Source of the DNA: Maratus speciosus
Lineage: Eukaryota > Arthropoda > Arachnida > Araneae > Salticidae
Assembly: GCA_963932465.1 (NCBI GenBank)
Contig: OZ010792.1
Location: 510,617,100-510,681,099, forward strand
DNA: 64,000 bases
Direction of reading: 5' to 3'
Part shown: positions 20,950-32,922 of the stretch, piece by piece
Numbering within the stretch: position 1 is the first letter of the stretch
How the letters are laid out: every line of letters starts with the position of its first letter
Made by a program: the position numbers and the translations under genes
Notes under the pieces: generated by a model
The model's input: only the letters and a program-made list of their open reading frames with translations
Told to the model about the DNA's origin: nothing
Databases searched by the model: none

Positions 20950-22100
20950 ATGAGTAGTAAAGTCCCTTTTTTATACTTAACTAATGAACCTCCAAATCTA
21001 ATCAAGGCAGCTCTTTAACATAATAAACCGGTATACCAAATTTGAAGCAAATCGAATACTTCTGCACGAAAAACCCATTTACCTAAATTAAGGAGGGAAT
21101 AGCCCCTTTATCCTTAACCAATGAATCCCCAAAACTAATCAGGGAAGCGCCTTATCAGAGTGAACCTATAAAAAAAAAAAAATTGAAGCAAATCGGATTT
21201 TTCTATCAAGAGTTATCGCGTTACGTACATACAGAACCTACAAGCACATTAGCTCTGATTCTTTGATAGCCTGTGAACTAAAAAGAAAAGTGCCCAGTTA
21301 AATTGATGACATTGAGCTCGCAGGCTATTCACACTAACTGTATATTATACTCTTATTTCAAAGAATAATGCTTCCTTGAAAAATAAATTAAGGGGGGATA
21401 GCCCCCCTTCGTTTCCCCTCTTTATACTTAACCAATGACCCGCCAAATGTCATCAGGGAAGCGCCTTATCGAAATAAACCGGTGTACCAAATTTGAAGCA
21501 AATCGGATAGGAAAACCCATTTATCTAAATTTAAGAGGGGTATTAGCCCCCGTCCCCGCCTTTGTATTTAACCAATGAACTTCCAAATCTAATTAAGGAA
21601 GTGCCTTATCTGGATAAACCGTTATACCAAATCTGAAACAAATCGGATAGAAAACCCATTTATCTAAATTTAAGAGGGTTATTAGGCCCCGCCCCCCCCT
21701 TTATATTTAACCAATGAACTTCCAAATCTAATTAGGGAAGCGCCTTATCAGAATAAACCGGTATACCAAATTTGAAGCAAATCGGATAGAAAAACACATC
21801 TATCTAAATTAGGGGGTATTAGCCGCCCGTTCCCCTTTTTAGACTATAACATGAACCGTCTAATCTAATCAGAGAAGCTAGTTATCAAAATTAACCGGTA
21901 TACCAAAATCTGATAATTCTGCATAAAAAACCCATTTATCTAAGTTAAGGGGGATTAGCCCACCTCCCCCTTTATAATTAACCAATGAACCCCTAAAACT
22001 AATCAGGGAAGCGCCTTATCAGAATGAACCTAGAAAAAAAATTGAAGCAAATCGGATATTTTTATCAAGAGTTATCGCGTTACGTACATACGTACATGCA
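20950..22100. repeat. Tandem array (~140-150-bp unit) at the inversion junction
   Basis: About seven or eight diverged copies of a unit containing accaatgaac..ccaaatctaa, gaagcgccttatcagaataaacc, ggtataccaaatttgaagcaaatcgg and aacccatttatctaaatt, with C-rich spacers. Two copies end in caagagttatcgcgttacgtacata (about 21,205 and 22,063), and the last of these abuts the truncated 3' end of the polymerase gene. An inverted relative lies at 565-637. Confidence 0.75.
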
Positions 22101-25100
22101 TACAGCTAAACTGCTTATGCCATCTTCTAAAATAAAACGCTTGTCGTCAAACGGGCTGAGTGCTAGTTTCTGTTGTTCTGTGGTATATAATTGGTGGTGA
22201 TCTTGTTGGATTCTATTGCTTACTGCAGAGAGGGTTTTCAGACGATGTATGCAGTCGTAATATTGTTGATGTTTAATTTTATTTTTTACGGTAGAGGTGG
22301 GTATTCCCTTCGCTCTTTTTTTCTCACCTTTTTCCGAGAGGATGCTATACATTTTCGCCTTAATTCCCACAAATTCAAAAACAGTTTTCCCGCTCATCTC
22401 ATCCTTGAATTTGCCTATTGTCTTCTTATTTTTTTCAGAGTATAGAGAGTGGTTTTTAGGTAAGTTGGAGAAGTCGAATTCGTCTTGATGTTCTTGCATG
22501 TCTTTTAGTAGATTATCTGTTTGGATGAGGTAGGTGAGTGTGTCTGTATCTGTGAAAAGCAGCTAGGCACGATCTTGGTAGTGTTTCTTGATTATGTTGT
22601 AGTGGAACTTGTACATATGTAGTTTGGAGAGATCTAAAATTGCGAACCCTACATAGATTGGGCGATTCATAGTCAATGTAGTTTTGACTCGTTCGACAGC
22701 TACCAGTCCTTCATTGAAGATTTTAAAGCTGGTGAATGCTGGAGAGGCAACAAGTTTTTTTGACCTCTTCTCGCTGTTACACAACTCAATATTTCGTCTT
22801 AATCGGAGATTTTCCATTGTTTTACCGAAAACTGAGTTGTTCAACAACTTGAAGAAGTCTTTCTCGAAAGCGCTGGTAGCCTGCTTCCTCTTATCAGTGT
22901 TGAATTCTATGTAGGGTTTTAACCAAGGTGATTGTCTGAATTTGATAACTTTGTGGATTTGAATGAGTTCCAGACCAAGTTGGAGGTAGAGTTTCAAATT
23001 TCTGTAGTGCATGATATAATGTTTCTTGTCTTTTAAATTAGGTGAGAGTTTGGAACTTCCTTTGTAGGGTTTCTTATTTAATAGTGATTTTGCGTAGGGA
23101 GATACCATGTCTTCAGTGATGTGGAGGTTTTCTGGTGCTAATGGGTATTCGTTATGGAGATGGTGAAGATTGGCAGGATAATGTAAGTCCACCTCCAGGA
23201 CATAGCCATAATCAGTATTATCAGGGTGGGAGAGGATGGTATTTATATCTATTTCAGATGGCTCGATCCAGTTAAACTCCCCTACAGGTAAATACTGGGA
23301 CATAGCCCACCCATACAAGTTGTTAGCATCCCAGTACATGATATGGCTTGTTTTGCTTTTTTTATCGTAATCAGGGGTATCAGGGTTGTTTGCTTTAGCA
23401 TACCGTTTGGTAATAACACTCACACCCCCTCTTACTCCCTTCTCGAAAAACAAGAACATATCAATATCTGTGAGAAGCTCCAATTGTATTCGAGTCATCC
23501 TTAAACAGGCTTGCTATGAGAGTCCTGGAGATGTGAACATGTGTGTGGGATCTATTTTGTAATGTTTTAAACAGAGTTTTCTGAAGTTGTGAAAAATGTC
23601 TGCGAGAAGAAGGACGTCACATTTGACGTACAAGTCATGATATTCTCCAAGATTTTGGATATTAAATTTTTCCCAGACATTCTGTGCATGTTGATAGTCT
23701 TCTATGGAAATCGGTTCGTCTGTTAAGTCGTTGTGGAATGCTGAATGTGGAGGGAGTTGTGTTTCGTCGAATTTTTGGAAGTCTGTGAAATAGGTGTATG
23801 GATATATTCCCTTTCGAGTGAGGAGTGAGAGATCTGTATCTTGAGGAAAATTAGCTTTAAGGAGATGGAAGTCTGTTGGTTGGAGATTTTCAGTTAATTT
23901 TTCTAGGGATGTAGATAGAAATTGGAACGAATCGAGGAAGCGAAGTTTTACGGGACAGTCTTGTTTTTTTATGGTGAAGGAGATGTACTTTTCCATAGTA
24001 TTGGCAATGACGTCTATGGAGTACTCTTTAAATTTTCCTAACTCTGTCATGATATGGTGACCGTCGTAATGCTTCAAGTTGTGAAAAATAACTGGGATAA
24101 CTGTAGTTTGTTTGTATTGGAGATTACAATTCGTGTGCGCAGCTCCACGATAGGCAACCGAGATATGATCATGATCACGACAGCGTTTTTCTCCCAAGGG
24201 TTGATCACAGATGCAGCATACAGTAGCTTCAATAAAGGCTTTTTCTTCATCTTTGGTTAATTTCATAGGTTTGATGATGTTCATTATTTCAGCTAACTCA
24301 TCTCGTTCTTTAAAAATATTTTCCAAGAAATCTCATACTGCATTTGGACCTAAATAAGATTTAAATTTTTTCTTGTGTGTTTTTCCATCTTGATCTATTA
24401 TGATATATGCATATCCACAAGGAACATGCTTTTTGTGTGGGAATGGTGTAAGAAGGTTTAGTTTCAGGTTCTTCTGTGGGGGTAGATACGTCGAGACTTT
24501 CGAAATCAGCAGGAACATGTTTTTGTGTAGGAATGGTGGAAGAAGTGTTAGTATGAGGTTCTTTTGTGGGGATAGGTACAAGGAGACTTTCGAAGTCAGC
24601 TATGATAATATAAGGTGTTAGGTGTTGGAACTGATATCCATTAAATTTTAAAATATTTTTCTCAGGATCAGGCATCTTGATATGTTGAGGGGCATGTTCT
24701 GTGCAATATTGTAGATGATTATCTAGAAGTGCTTGTGTCTTGAAGCGGTGGAGGCATCGGTAGCAAAAGTAGACTTCTCCGTTATATTTAGTGAGATGGG
24801 AAAAGAGTCGTGGCATATTTTTGATGTAGATGTAGTGCGTATTGTTATCTTCATTTCCAATTAATAGCAAATTAATAGCTTCTTGATGGACTCGTTTTGA
24901 TATATGAAGCATTCCGAATTCTTCTTCTTCTTCATCGTACGAATACACATTTATTCTAAGGTTGTTTTTATCTTCTATATCTTTAATTCTGTTGTAGGGG
25001 ACTGGAAAGGGGATATCGTCTAATATTATTTCAGTTTCAAAAGGTGTATAGTTGGAAACGCGTTCGGGGTGAATTTCGATCTTCTTTTTGTGAGCGAGAA

Positions 25101-27534
25101 GGCTCCAAATAAATTATTATCAGTGAAATTTTGAACATTGAGGAGAGCATGTTTTAGAGCAAGTTTTTTAGGAGTTTCAATGAAACTGCTTCCAGCTAAA
25201 GGTTTGTAATGCGCAAAGCATAATTCAGTGTGTATAATTCTGTCTAGCACCCAGCCCGATCCGAGTTGGACAAATTCTTCAAAAAGAGTTTTGATTTTTT
25301 GTAAGTTTTCTATGAGATGGTCTCTAACCGTTTCTTCAATATGTTCTGCACAGGTGTCACATCTGAAGTAGCCCAACATCGTTTGAACTTCGGCATCCTC
25401 AATGCTTCGCTGGAACCGTACTGTATGAATTAAGTACCACTTAACTGATCCAATTTCTTGGAGAGCGTTAAAAATGTGGTTTTGAATTTCATCTGTGATT
25501 TGGGCATGAAAAAAGTCCATGTCGTAGGCGTTTTCTTCCGTAGCTGGGATAGTAAGTTTCGAAAAGGTATTTAAGGCCTTTTCAGTAGATCTTGTCTTTT
25601 TTGGTTTGACTGCTGCTGTTTTTTTAATTACAACTAAGGGTTTGACTGTATGATGGGTGCGTCGGTGTTGGAGTAAATTTGATCTTTTGTAGAAATTTTT
25701 CTGGCAATCTTCACATTGGTGTGAAGCAGATGGTGTGCTATGTCGTTCTTGATGTTTTCTTAAATTATCTTTCCGAGTAAAAACTTCTCCACATTTTTCA
25801 CAGGGGAATGAAATCTGCTTCTTATGTGTGTTCAGGTGTCTGTTGTAATTATGTTTTAGTTTGAAGGAGGCAGAACATTCTTCGCAGTGAAATTCTTTTT
25901 CATTTGTGTGCGTCTTCTGATGTCGCTCCAGATCGTCTTTACGCGTAAATGATTTAGGACATTCTTGACAGTTAATCTGTTTTTCATTTGTATGAATCTT
26001 CTTGTGACGATTTAAATGTCCTCGATGGTTAAACGTCTTGTGGCAAACGAGACATTCCTGAAAGGAATAAAAAAAGATTTTGAGTATTTTTAGTTTAAAT
26101 GTGTAAGATTTTTAGTGTGAATAATTTTTATCTAATAATTTACAGCTATCAATTTTAGTCAGGGCAATTTATATCTAAAAAAATTTTAGTGTGTATAATT
26201 TTTATCTAACAGTGTGAATCATTTCAGTTGGAGCAATTTATATCTAACAATTTTTCTTTTTTTTTTAATCTAACAATGTATATCTATCAGTTCTAACTTG
26301 GACATTTAAATTTTTTTTAAAACTAATTTGGGAATCCTAAAATTATCCTACCTAACACAGAGAAATTCGGGTGAGCCAATCCCATGCGCTGTAGCTGTAA
26401 GAAATTCAGAAAAAAATCTGTCTCCCCTACAACTCCGAAACATTGGACAGAATTAGCAGAATAAGGCTTCTCCAAACTCTATTTCACGTCAGCTCACCAA
26501 AGTAAAGATAGGTTTTGTAAAAATACTTACATGTGTTGAAGCTCCTGTCAGTTCAGATCGATCCTTGGTGGTTATCATCTCAGGGTGAACTTCGTCGACG
26601 CTCCTCTGCATCGCTTGAGGCTGACACTCCACGGTTCGTACCACGGGCTGAGCTTCATCCTCAGATGATTCCGTGACACTCTCCTCGTTGGATGATGTAG
26701 CCTTGGAGTGATATTTCATATGGCGTAAAAAATGCCGTTTCTGTTGGAATTTGGTATCACAAAGAGGGCAGTTCTGAAAGTAGATAAAAAGAAAAACTCA
26801 TTATTTGTACAAATTGAAACTAAAAAGAAAATTTTAAAGTGCTTTTTCTGTTTAAAAAAACATACCAAAGACTTTTTTAATTTTTCTGAACGAATTCCAC
26901 TTGGTCTAGGAGAAGTTTGTTCTTCCATCGTTGAAATCTTGTTCAAGGTATCCCTTCTAGCTTTCTTTGACGGTGGCATGTCAGAATCCTGAAAATAAAA
27001 AATAAGAAATAAAAAAAAATCATTATTTCTACAAATTGCAACTAAAAAGAAAATTTCAAAGTACTTTTTCTGATTAAAAACCCTAATTAAATCTTAAAAA
27101 TCTCTACAAATCAGCTAAAAAGATTTTTTTAAAAAATTATTAAAGTGTTTTATCAACAAACTTTTTGAAAATATTGAATTTCCTGCTACGCAAACGTATT
27201 CTAAATAAATAAATAAAAAGAAAAGAAAGAAAAATCTTACTTGCGTTTTCTGGTCAGACTCAGAAAGATTTCGACTCGGATCAGCCAAGCATTCTTCTCT
27301 TGCTTTTTTAGTAAATGTATTCACAGCCTCCTGCTCCATTCGGCTACACAACATTTTTAATTCAGATGCCGGAATACAGAAATCTAGAAAGACCGATTGC
27401 TGAAAAGATAGAAAATACATATTATTATTATTTTAATCTCTATAAAAAGCGGCCAGACATTTTTAAAACATATATTCTATAAGAAACAAATTCATAATTA
27501 CTTCAGTTTGTGAATCCAATGCTTCAGAAGACAT
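22101..27534 (-). pseudogene. Polinton family B DNA polymerase with N-terminal zinc fingers, five exons, broken
   Basis: Protein-primed type PolB that replicates the element. Coding exons: 27,502-27,534, 27,241-27,399, 26,866-26,988, 26,531-26,773 and 26,057 to about 22,101. Every internal exon is a multiple of three, and all four introns are phase 0 with GT/AG ends and pyrimidine tracts. Exons 4-5 encode six C2H2 fingers. The last exon continues in frame into PolB: Exo I (ADFES), an HNH-like Cys/His module (CCICDQ...RDHDH), Exo II (HNLKHYD), Exo III (YVKCDVLLLAD), motif A (YWDANNLYG), motif B (KLLNNSVFGK) and motif C (TDTDTL). Frameshifts near 25,105 and 24,429 and in-frame stops at 24,333, 23,514 and 22,563 inactivate it. 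The last few residues are replaced by array sequence at about 22,100. Confidence 0.85.
25540..26057 (-). other. Five C2H2 zinc fingers at the start of PolB exon 5
   Basis: One open frame from the 3' splice site (tttattcctttcag before 26,057) reads five consecutive Cys2His2 fingers with TNEK-type linkers. They begin CLVCHKTF, CQECPKSF, CEECSASF, CEKCGEVF and CEDCQKNF. It runs without a stop into the polymerase N-terminal region. It has no ATG of its own, which supports the spliced model. A sixth finger (CPLCDTKF...HMKYH) is in exon 4 at 26,710-26,773. Fingers could give the polymerase sequence-specific binding to the element's ends; this is inference. Confidence 0.85.
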
Positions 27535-28217
27535 CTTTTCAATGACGAATAAAATACAAGAGTGATAACCTGAAAATAAGCAAACGGTGCGCTAGAGATT
27601 CAAAAACGAAATGTCCACTCTTCGACGCGGTTTCTAAACTCGAACTAATAAAAATCCCGTATATACAACTACTGTTGAGGTAAATGAACCCCACCCCTCT
27701 CAGATCCCCGGATGGTGAACTTTAGAAGTCAGCTGCTGAGGTAAATGACCTCTGAGAAGGGATGAATGAAAACAGTTCTCAGATGTGCGATTTTGAGGGG
27801 TAAGGGTTCAATTCAATGATTTTTCATTGAAATTACGGTAAGAAATAGTTTCATTAGCATAATTAACAGTTTTATAATTATAATAGTGACTAAATTTTCT
27901 GATCAATTTTTATACCGAAAATAAAATAAATCATGTTAGAATAAGAATTAGCAGAAAACTATGAATAAATAAATAAATTAATTAATTAATAATAAAAGAA
28001 TGTAGAAAATTCTTTTGTAAATATATATTTTAATAACTTCATTTATATAACACTGAATTTAGATAGGAACGTACACATATTAATTAAATGAGAAAATATT
28101 TTTAATATAAATAGTGAATTAAATTGAAATGTATACATGTTAATTAAAATGAAAAAAGGGGTTTAATGTAAACATTGAAATAATCTTTTGTCTATAAGAA
28201 ACCTAATTGATGATAAT
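27535..28217 (-). promoter_or_regulatory. Region between PolB start and terminal repeat
   Basis: The expected location of the polymerase promoter and 5' leader. It contains a G/C-rich stretch at 27,660-27,790 with two gaggtaaatga copies and then about 400 bases of very AT-rich DNA. No clear TATA/initiator pair can be singled out. Confidence 0.35.
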
Positions 28218-28406
28218 TGAATAGAGGGTCGTTCACCCTCTCATGCTATAGCAGAACTTTATTTTTTCCCGCTAGGGGCCGGTGGCGGAGGGGGTGTGGG
28301 ACCGGAGGGGGGACGGAGGAGGGACCGCAGGGGGGACGGGATTGGAGGCTGCACGGTCCCGCGGTCCCGCATCCTGCTGTCCCAGAACTCTTATTTTCCT
28401 ACTACT
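28218..28406. repeat. Polinton terminal inverted repeat, polymerase end
   Basis: About 189 bp, the same sequence and the same orientation as 13,031-13,197, with an extra gaccgcagggg-type subrepeat and an extra cggtcccg. It ends cctactact, followed by aacgcc (28,407-28,412), the reverse complement of ggcgtt. In an intact element the two repeats would face each other, so this end has been inverted relative to the other. Confidence 0.9.
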
Positions 28407-28450
28407 AACGCCTACTTTAACACAATGTTCTGAAAGATCTATTACGTTTG
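28407..28450. repeat. Left half of the Polinton target repeat, inverted
   Basis: About 40 bases match the uninterrupted repeat copy at 53,180-53,220 at about 80% identity by my hand alignment (shared ttctgaaa and atctatta blocks). The match starts exactly at the 6-bp target duplication. It is the other side of the same insertion site as 13,198-13,470. Confidence 0.75.
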
Positions 28451-30373
28451 CGAAAAAAAAAAGGAAAAAACAGCTCGATGACATAGTTTCTGAACAACAA
28501 CACCAGCTAGTTTCATGCATTTTCGAACAAAAATAAATTAAAACTTATGTCAGAAAGTTGCCCTTTTGGATTTGAGAACATCCTTAAGATAGAAACATGA
28601 TTTAAAAGTCATTTTAAGCAAGAAAAAAAAAACTGAGAAATTTTTAATGAAATAAAATGTTTTTACAAAAGTTGAAGATTTTTGTGTCCCGGAACCCCCT
28701 AAATCATTTGGATTGAATAATTTTGGAGCAAGAAATTTAAATGTATCTTGGGTAACTATTGGAAATAGATGACAAATTAGTCAAAGTAAATGCTGTTGAA
28801 CCTAACAGGCAATGGAAAGTTTAAGTGGCATACGAAAGAGGATATTTATGTCTACCAAATATGTGACATTGTTTTTTTTTTTAATGTAATTTAATAGATT
28901 ACAACGACCATTTGGAATTTATTTCGTTCACCAAATTCCGTCGCATCCTCTTCAAGAACAGATCGCAAAGATCAAACTTCAGACGACCAAAACCTTCCTC
29001 GATAAACTCTTTTAGTCCCGTTTCGAGAAGAAAAACAGTTTACAAATCGAAAGCAGTTCCACCGAATCATCCACAGATTGCCACAAATTACCTACGTTGG
29101 CTAGTGGATTGGAGCCCCTCGAGACATGGCCTTTTACTATCGATCGATTAAACATTAGATTGTTTCCTTTTTCGCGTTCGTCTTTTATTCTGTAATCGAT
29201 TTTCATGGGCTACATAATCAGTTGAAGACCTCGATTTTCATGGGCTACATAATCAGCTGAAGACCTCGATTTCCATGGCCTACATAATGAGTTGAAGACC
29301 TCGATTTTTGCTTTGCAAGACGATTTTCATTTCGGCGTCGTATCTGACCATATCTGATAATTTGCGCCTACCCATTTTGTAACTTTTTCAATTTTTAACG
29401 ATTTTATGCCTTTCGATTACCTATTCAAACAATTTTTAACGATTTTATGCCTTTCTATTACCTATTCAAATAAAAATTCTTCTAAAAGTAAAGAACATCA
29501 TTGAATTTCGTTAAAAAAAATAAAATGCGAGCATCATTTGGCCCCATCCTAGACCGAAAACAACAACCATTTCCAAATGGTTAAAAAAAAAAAATGCCTC
29601 TAGAGTTTTTTGATAGCGGAGGATGTATATTTAATTTTTCTGGACAGAAGATTTCTTAAAAATATTATTTGAAATTGTTTTTCGTAAAGTTGTCATTTCC
29701 CCACATTGTAATCATCCCCGCATTCTAATATAAATCTAATAATTATAGAATTTCTTAATATTAAGCCGACTGCTATTTTTTTTCAATAAGTATATTTTCT
29801 AGTGTCTTGTTACAAAAAATTAGAAACTTCTTGACGTGATTTATTTTTTCTTCATCACTATGATAAAAATGGGCTATTTGCATAGAATCGCCTTTATAAC
29901 TTATTTTTAAAAATCATTTTAAAATTTGAACTATGCAATTTATCACAAGCGGCACTAACATTTAAGAAAATCTATCATGCGAAAATTTTTATCAAAACAT
30001 AAAATTGTCCCTGGAAAATTGAGAGAATTGCGTATCGTGGGAATCGAGTTTAAATTGCATAGTTATGCATACATGTTATGTAAATCATTAACCCATATTT
30101 ATTCAATTAATTGTGATGCGCATAAAAGAGTATTTAAGATCTTCAGCGTTGTTTTACATTTTTTTCATGAGAAGATAAAATCTGTCTTGTTATTTATAAT
30201 TTACTTAAAATTATGTTAAAAGCCATTTCCTTAGTCAAAAGTTCTTTTTGGATGTAGTGCTTTTTGTTTCAAAGTGATGTGTACGTTTCTGAATCTGCAA
30301 CATTAATCAAGCACCATTCCCAATTAAGTTTTCATTATAGACAAAAGAAAGACAATTGAAAAAAGAAATTCAT

Positions 30374-30409
<36 letters not shown>

Positions 30410-30780
30410 CTTGGATATTCTGCATTCTTATGTTATTACGTTTTATACTTAATATATAGCTGATACTAAGTTTTAAGGTTGAAGATTTCTCGCGGAAAGG
30501 ATTGGCACCGAAAGCATTTTATAACTATTGCCAAACATCAAACGTTGCGGCAAATTTCTGCAGCACTTCAATAGAAATGTACTGCGAAGTTTATTATCTG
30601 GAAAGAGTGGTGTTAAGTTTTTTGATAATATTTCTTCCGAGACGAATAATCCTTCTGATAATATTAACTTCGTTACATTGCGTTGTATTTATTGTTATAT
30701 TGCTTTGCTATACTACATTAACTGCATTTCTTATATTGCTACTTAGGTTATTTTAATTACTTTTTTTTTTACCCTTTTAT
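28451..30780. other. Repeat debris, no gene recognised
   Basis: Contains three copies of a roughly 37-bp unit at about 29,199-29,308 (cgattttcatgggctacat...gaagacct), and two copies of a 41-bp unit at about 29,387-29,470 (aatttttaacgattttatgcc). A T-run lies at 30,377-30,405. ORFs here are short and hydrophobic or low-complexity and look spurious. Confidence 0.45.
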
Positions 30781-31312
30781 AAGTGTGCTGCGGCCCGCCT
30801 AAAGTCGGAAACTTACCTTTGCGGCCCGCGAGATAAAGAGGTTGAGAATGGCTGGTCTAGGGAGAAGAGTCCAAGACTCAAGTTTAAAATTACGCACTGA
30901 GAAGGGGAGAAAATTAGGGGGTGAAAAATGCACGGCACACAAAAAATTCAATGGGCCCTACGGGATCTTAGACGGGACCAGGGTCATAACTGGAATGTAG
31001 AAACGGGGGAATAACTCCAAAGGTGTCAGGGTCTTAACTGAAATGTAGAAATGTGGGTAGAAACTGAATGAAGAATTCGCCCCAAGAACGAAGAAGATCA
31101 GATAGAAAAGAGGCATGTTATTAACAATTCATTGCATAAAAACTTAAAGGGGCTCCTGCCCTTAAAAAATTGAAAATCGGAACCTCAGGTACATCAGGAC
31201 CTGTCTTGGACTATTCACACCTAAATGTTTAGACTCCTACGTACAGTAGTTTTGCTAGCCATCGCACACACACACACAAACACGGAGCGATTTATTCTTT
31301 TATTAGTATAGA
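30781..31312. mobile_element. hAT-type end plus 3' end of the tagtatagat repeat family
   Basis: About 30,785-30,860 reads like a degraded hAT terminus (gcggcccgcgag...gttgagaatggctgg). The stretch to 31,312 ends aaacacggagcga...cttttattagtatagat and matches 48,480-48,632, including the shared catcaggacctg block. These are 3' ends of one dispersed family whose 5' end is seen at 45,955. Confidence 0.5.
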
Positions 31313-31424
31313 TGTAGAAACTTTCCTCGCAAAATTAATCAACAGTACAAATGCCATTGAAATCCTATCAATAGAAGTTATCCTTTCAAATGGTGTAGGA
31401 AGTATACTTCCAACCTATTCTAAT

Positions 31425-31600
31425 CGGGGTTGCCAGTTTGGCTTTTTTTAATTCCGATATTTCGCATTTAAACCAGAAATTCCCTATAATAGTCTTTTCT
31501 TTATTTAATGACAGACATTTCACGATTGCTTAAAGTAAAAATTATTAAAGTATGAATTCAAAAACTTTGAATTAAAAAACAGGCCAAACTGGCACCCCTG
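31425..31600. mobile_element. Short hAT-like MITE (176 bp)
   Basis: Inverted ends cggggttgccagtttggc (left) and gccaaactggcacccctg (right) are flanked by an 8-bp duplication attctaat / attttaat (31,417-31,424 and 31,601-31,608; one mismatch). Eight-base duplications point to the hAT superfamily. Non-coding. Confidence 0.75.
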
Positions 31601-31608
31601 ATTTTAAT

Positions 31609-32763
31609 TCCCAACTGTCGAAGTTGAACCAGAATTTTTTGGGGAAAAAACCCTTCTTTTAAAATACACGTGTAGCAACGCCTCTGTTTATTTTCAATTT
31701 AATTTGTTCGTAAATTCTAATGGCAATCAATCATTTCAACTTTTTAACAACGGAATTATTTTTCCCGTATAAGAGATAAGATATAAGTTATGTTGTTTTA
31801 CCATGATCAGGATTCAATGGATACATTAGGTGTAGCATCGCTTAAACCTTTTTTTATAAAAATGAAAGTTGTATACAATCAATGGAAGAAATCATGAACA
31901 AAAGGAATCTTCCTTAATACTAATTCACAGTATAGCAATGGTTTTTCTTTCCATGATCAAGGATGGTTTTGTCATAAATCACACGATGTTTTTAAAGTGA
32001 TTGAAAGGAATTCTGCCATTTAAAGAAAAAGAACTAATGACAAGGTCAATGCTTGAAAGTGTCTGAAAACAGCTTCATCTTGAAAATTAAATAAAGCAAA
32101 ATTAAGGAAAATGAATGAAAAAAAAAAGTTATTTATTTATTTATTTTACTTTTCAAGAAGCTACTTACCGTATAACTTATATTTTTACTATTGTATGATT
32201 TACTATAGGCTTAGTAAAAGTTATTGCTTAGTAACATTAAGGTTTTCAACGGTATTTTAAACATGACAGCCTGTAATTATTTTCAAGAAAACGAATGTTT
32301 TTTTGTTTTTTTTTTTATCAATGACAATAAAATAGTTATCCTATAATGCACACTTATTCTCTTCAATTGTAAAGCTAAAAAGGTATTCGCCGGCGATTTT
32401 GCATTGGCCTTTTTTTTCGAAATGCCTGATTGCTTTTATTCGCTATTATATTATTATTAGCTTCAAATGCAGCATCAATCTTCCATCTGGCTTTGGGTAA
32501 TTTGCATTTCCTGCCGTCCAATGGTTATCTCCCGTTCAACTCTCACGAAAAACCGCCTCCCATTGACGTCATTGCTAAAAGGCAAAGAACTCTATATAGT
32601 TTTTCAATATTTTCTTTTAGAAACCACAGATAGCACTGACCGCTCTGGAGACTGGAGACTATAATTTACTTCATACATGTGCGACGCTTTTCAAACCGAT
32701 AGGATTTCAGAATATTAATGATTATCAGCGATCAAAAATCTCGACGATTAAATTAAAACGACA
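31609..32763. other. AT-rich region with one promoter-like cluster
   Basis: No gene recognised. A perfect TGACGTCA at 32,564-32,571 is followed 21 bases later by a TATATA box (32,593-32,598), an arrangement typical of animal core promoters. No coding region follows before the next element at 32,772. Confidence 0.35.
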
Positions 32764-32922
32764 CTACGTCCCATAGGCGTAGAGTTGTATGGGTTCTTGG
32801 GGCTCAAGCCCCTCTAAAAAATTCTAAGTTGTTCTATTTTTGTGTAATTGATGTAATAGAATTATCAGGATTCTGAATGTCTTATCGAATATTTAAATAT
32901 ATTAATAATAACTAGCAGGAAT

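Noticed and set aside
13031..28406. Two independent Polinton fragments inserted in tandem
   Set aside because: The outer flanks are complementary halves of the same target repeat with matching 6-bp duplications, which two separate insertions would not give.
28282..28536. Gly/Arg-rich ORFs across the Polinton terminal repeat
   Set aside because: They are translations of the GC-rich terminal repeat and end in unrelated flanking DNA.
30502..30756. Hydrophobic 84-residue ORF as a membrane protein gene
   Set aside because: AT-rich DNA readily gives Leu/Ile/Phe runs; an overlapping frame is equally open and no promoter or splice signals stand out.
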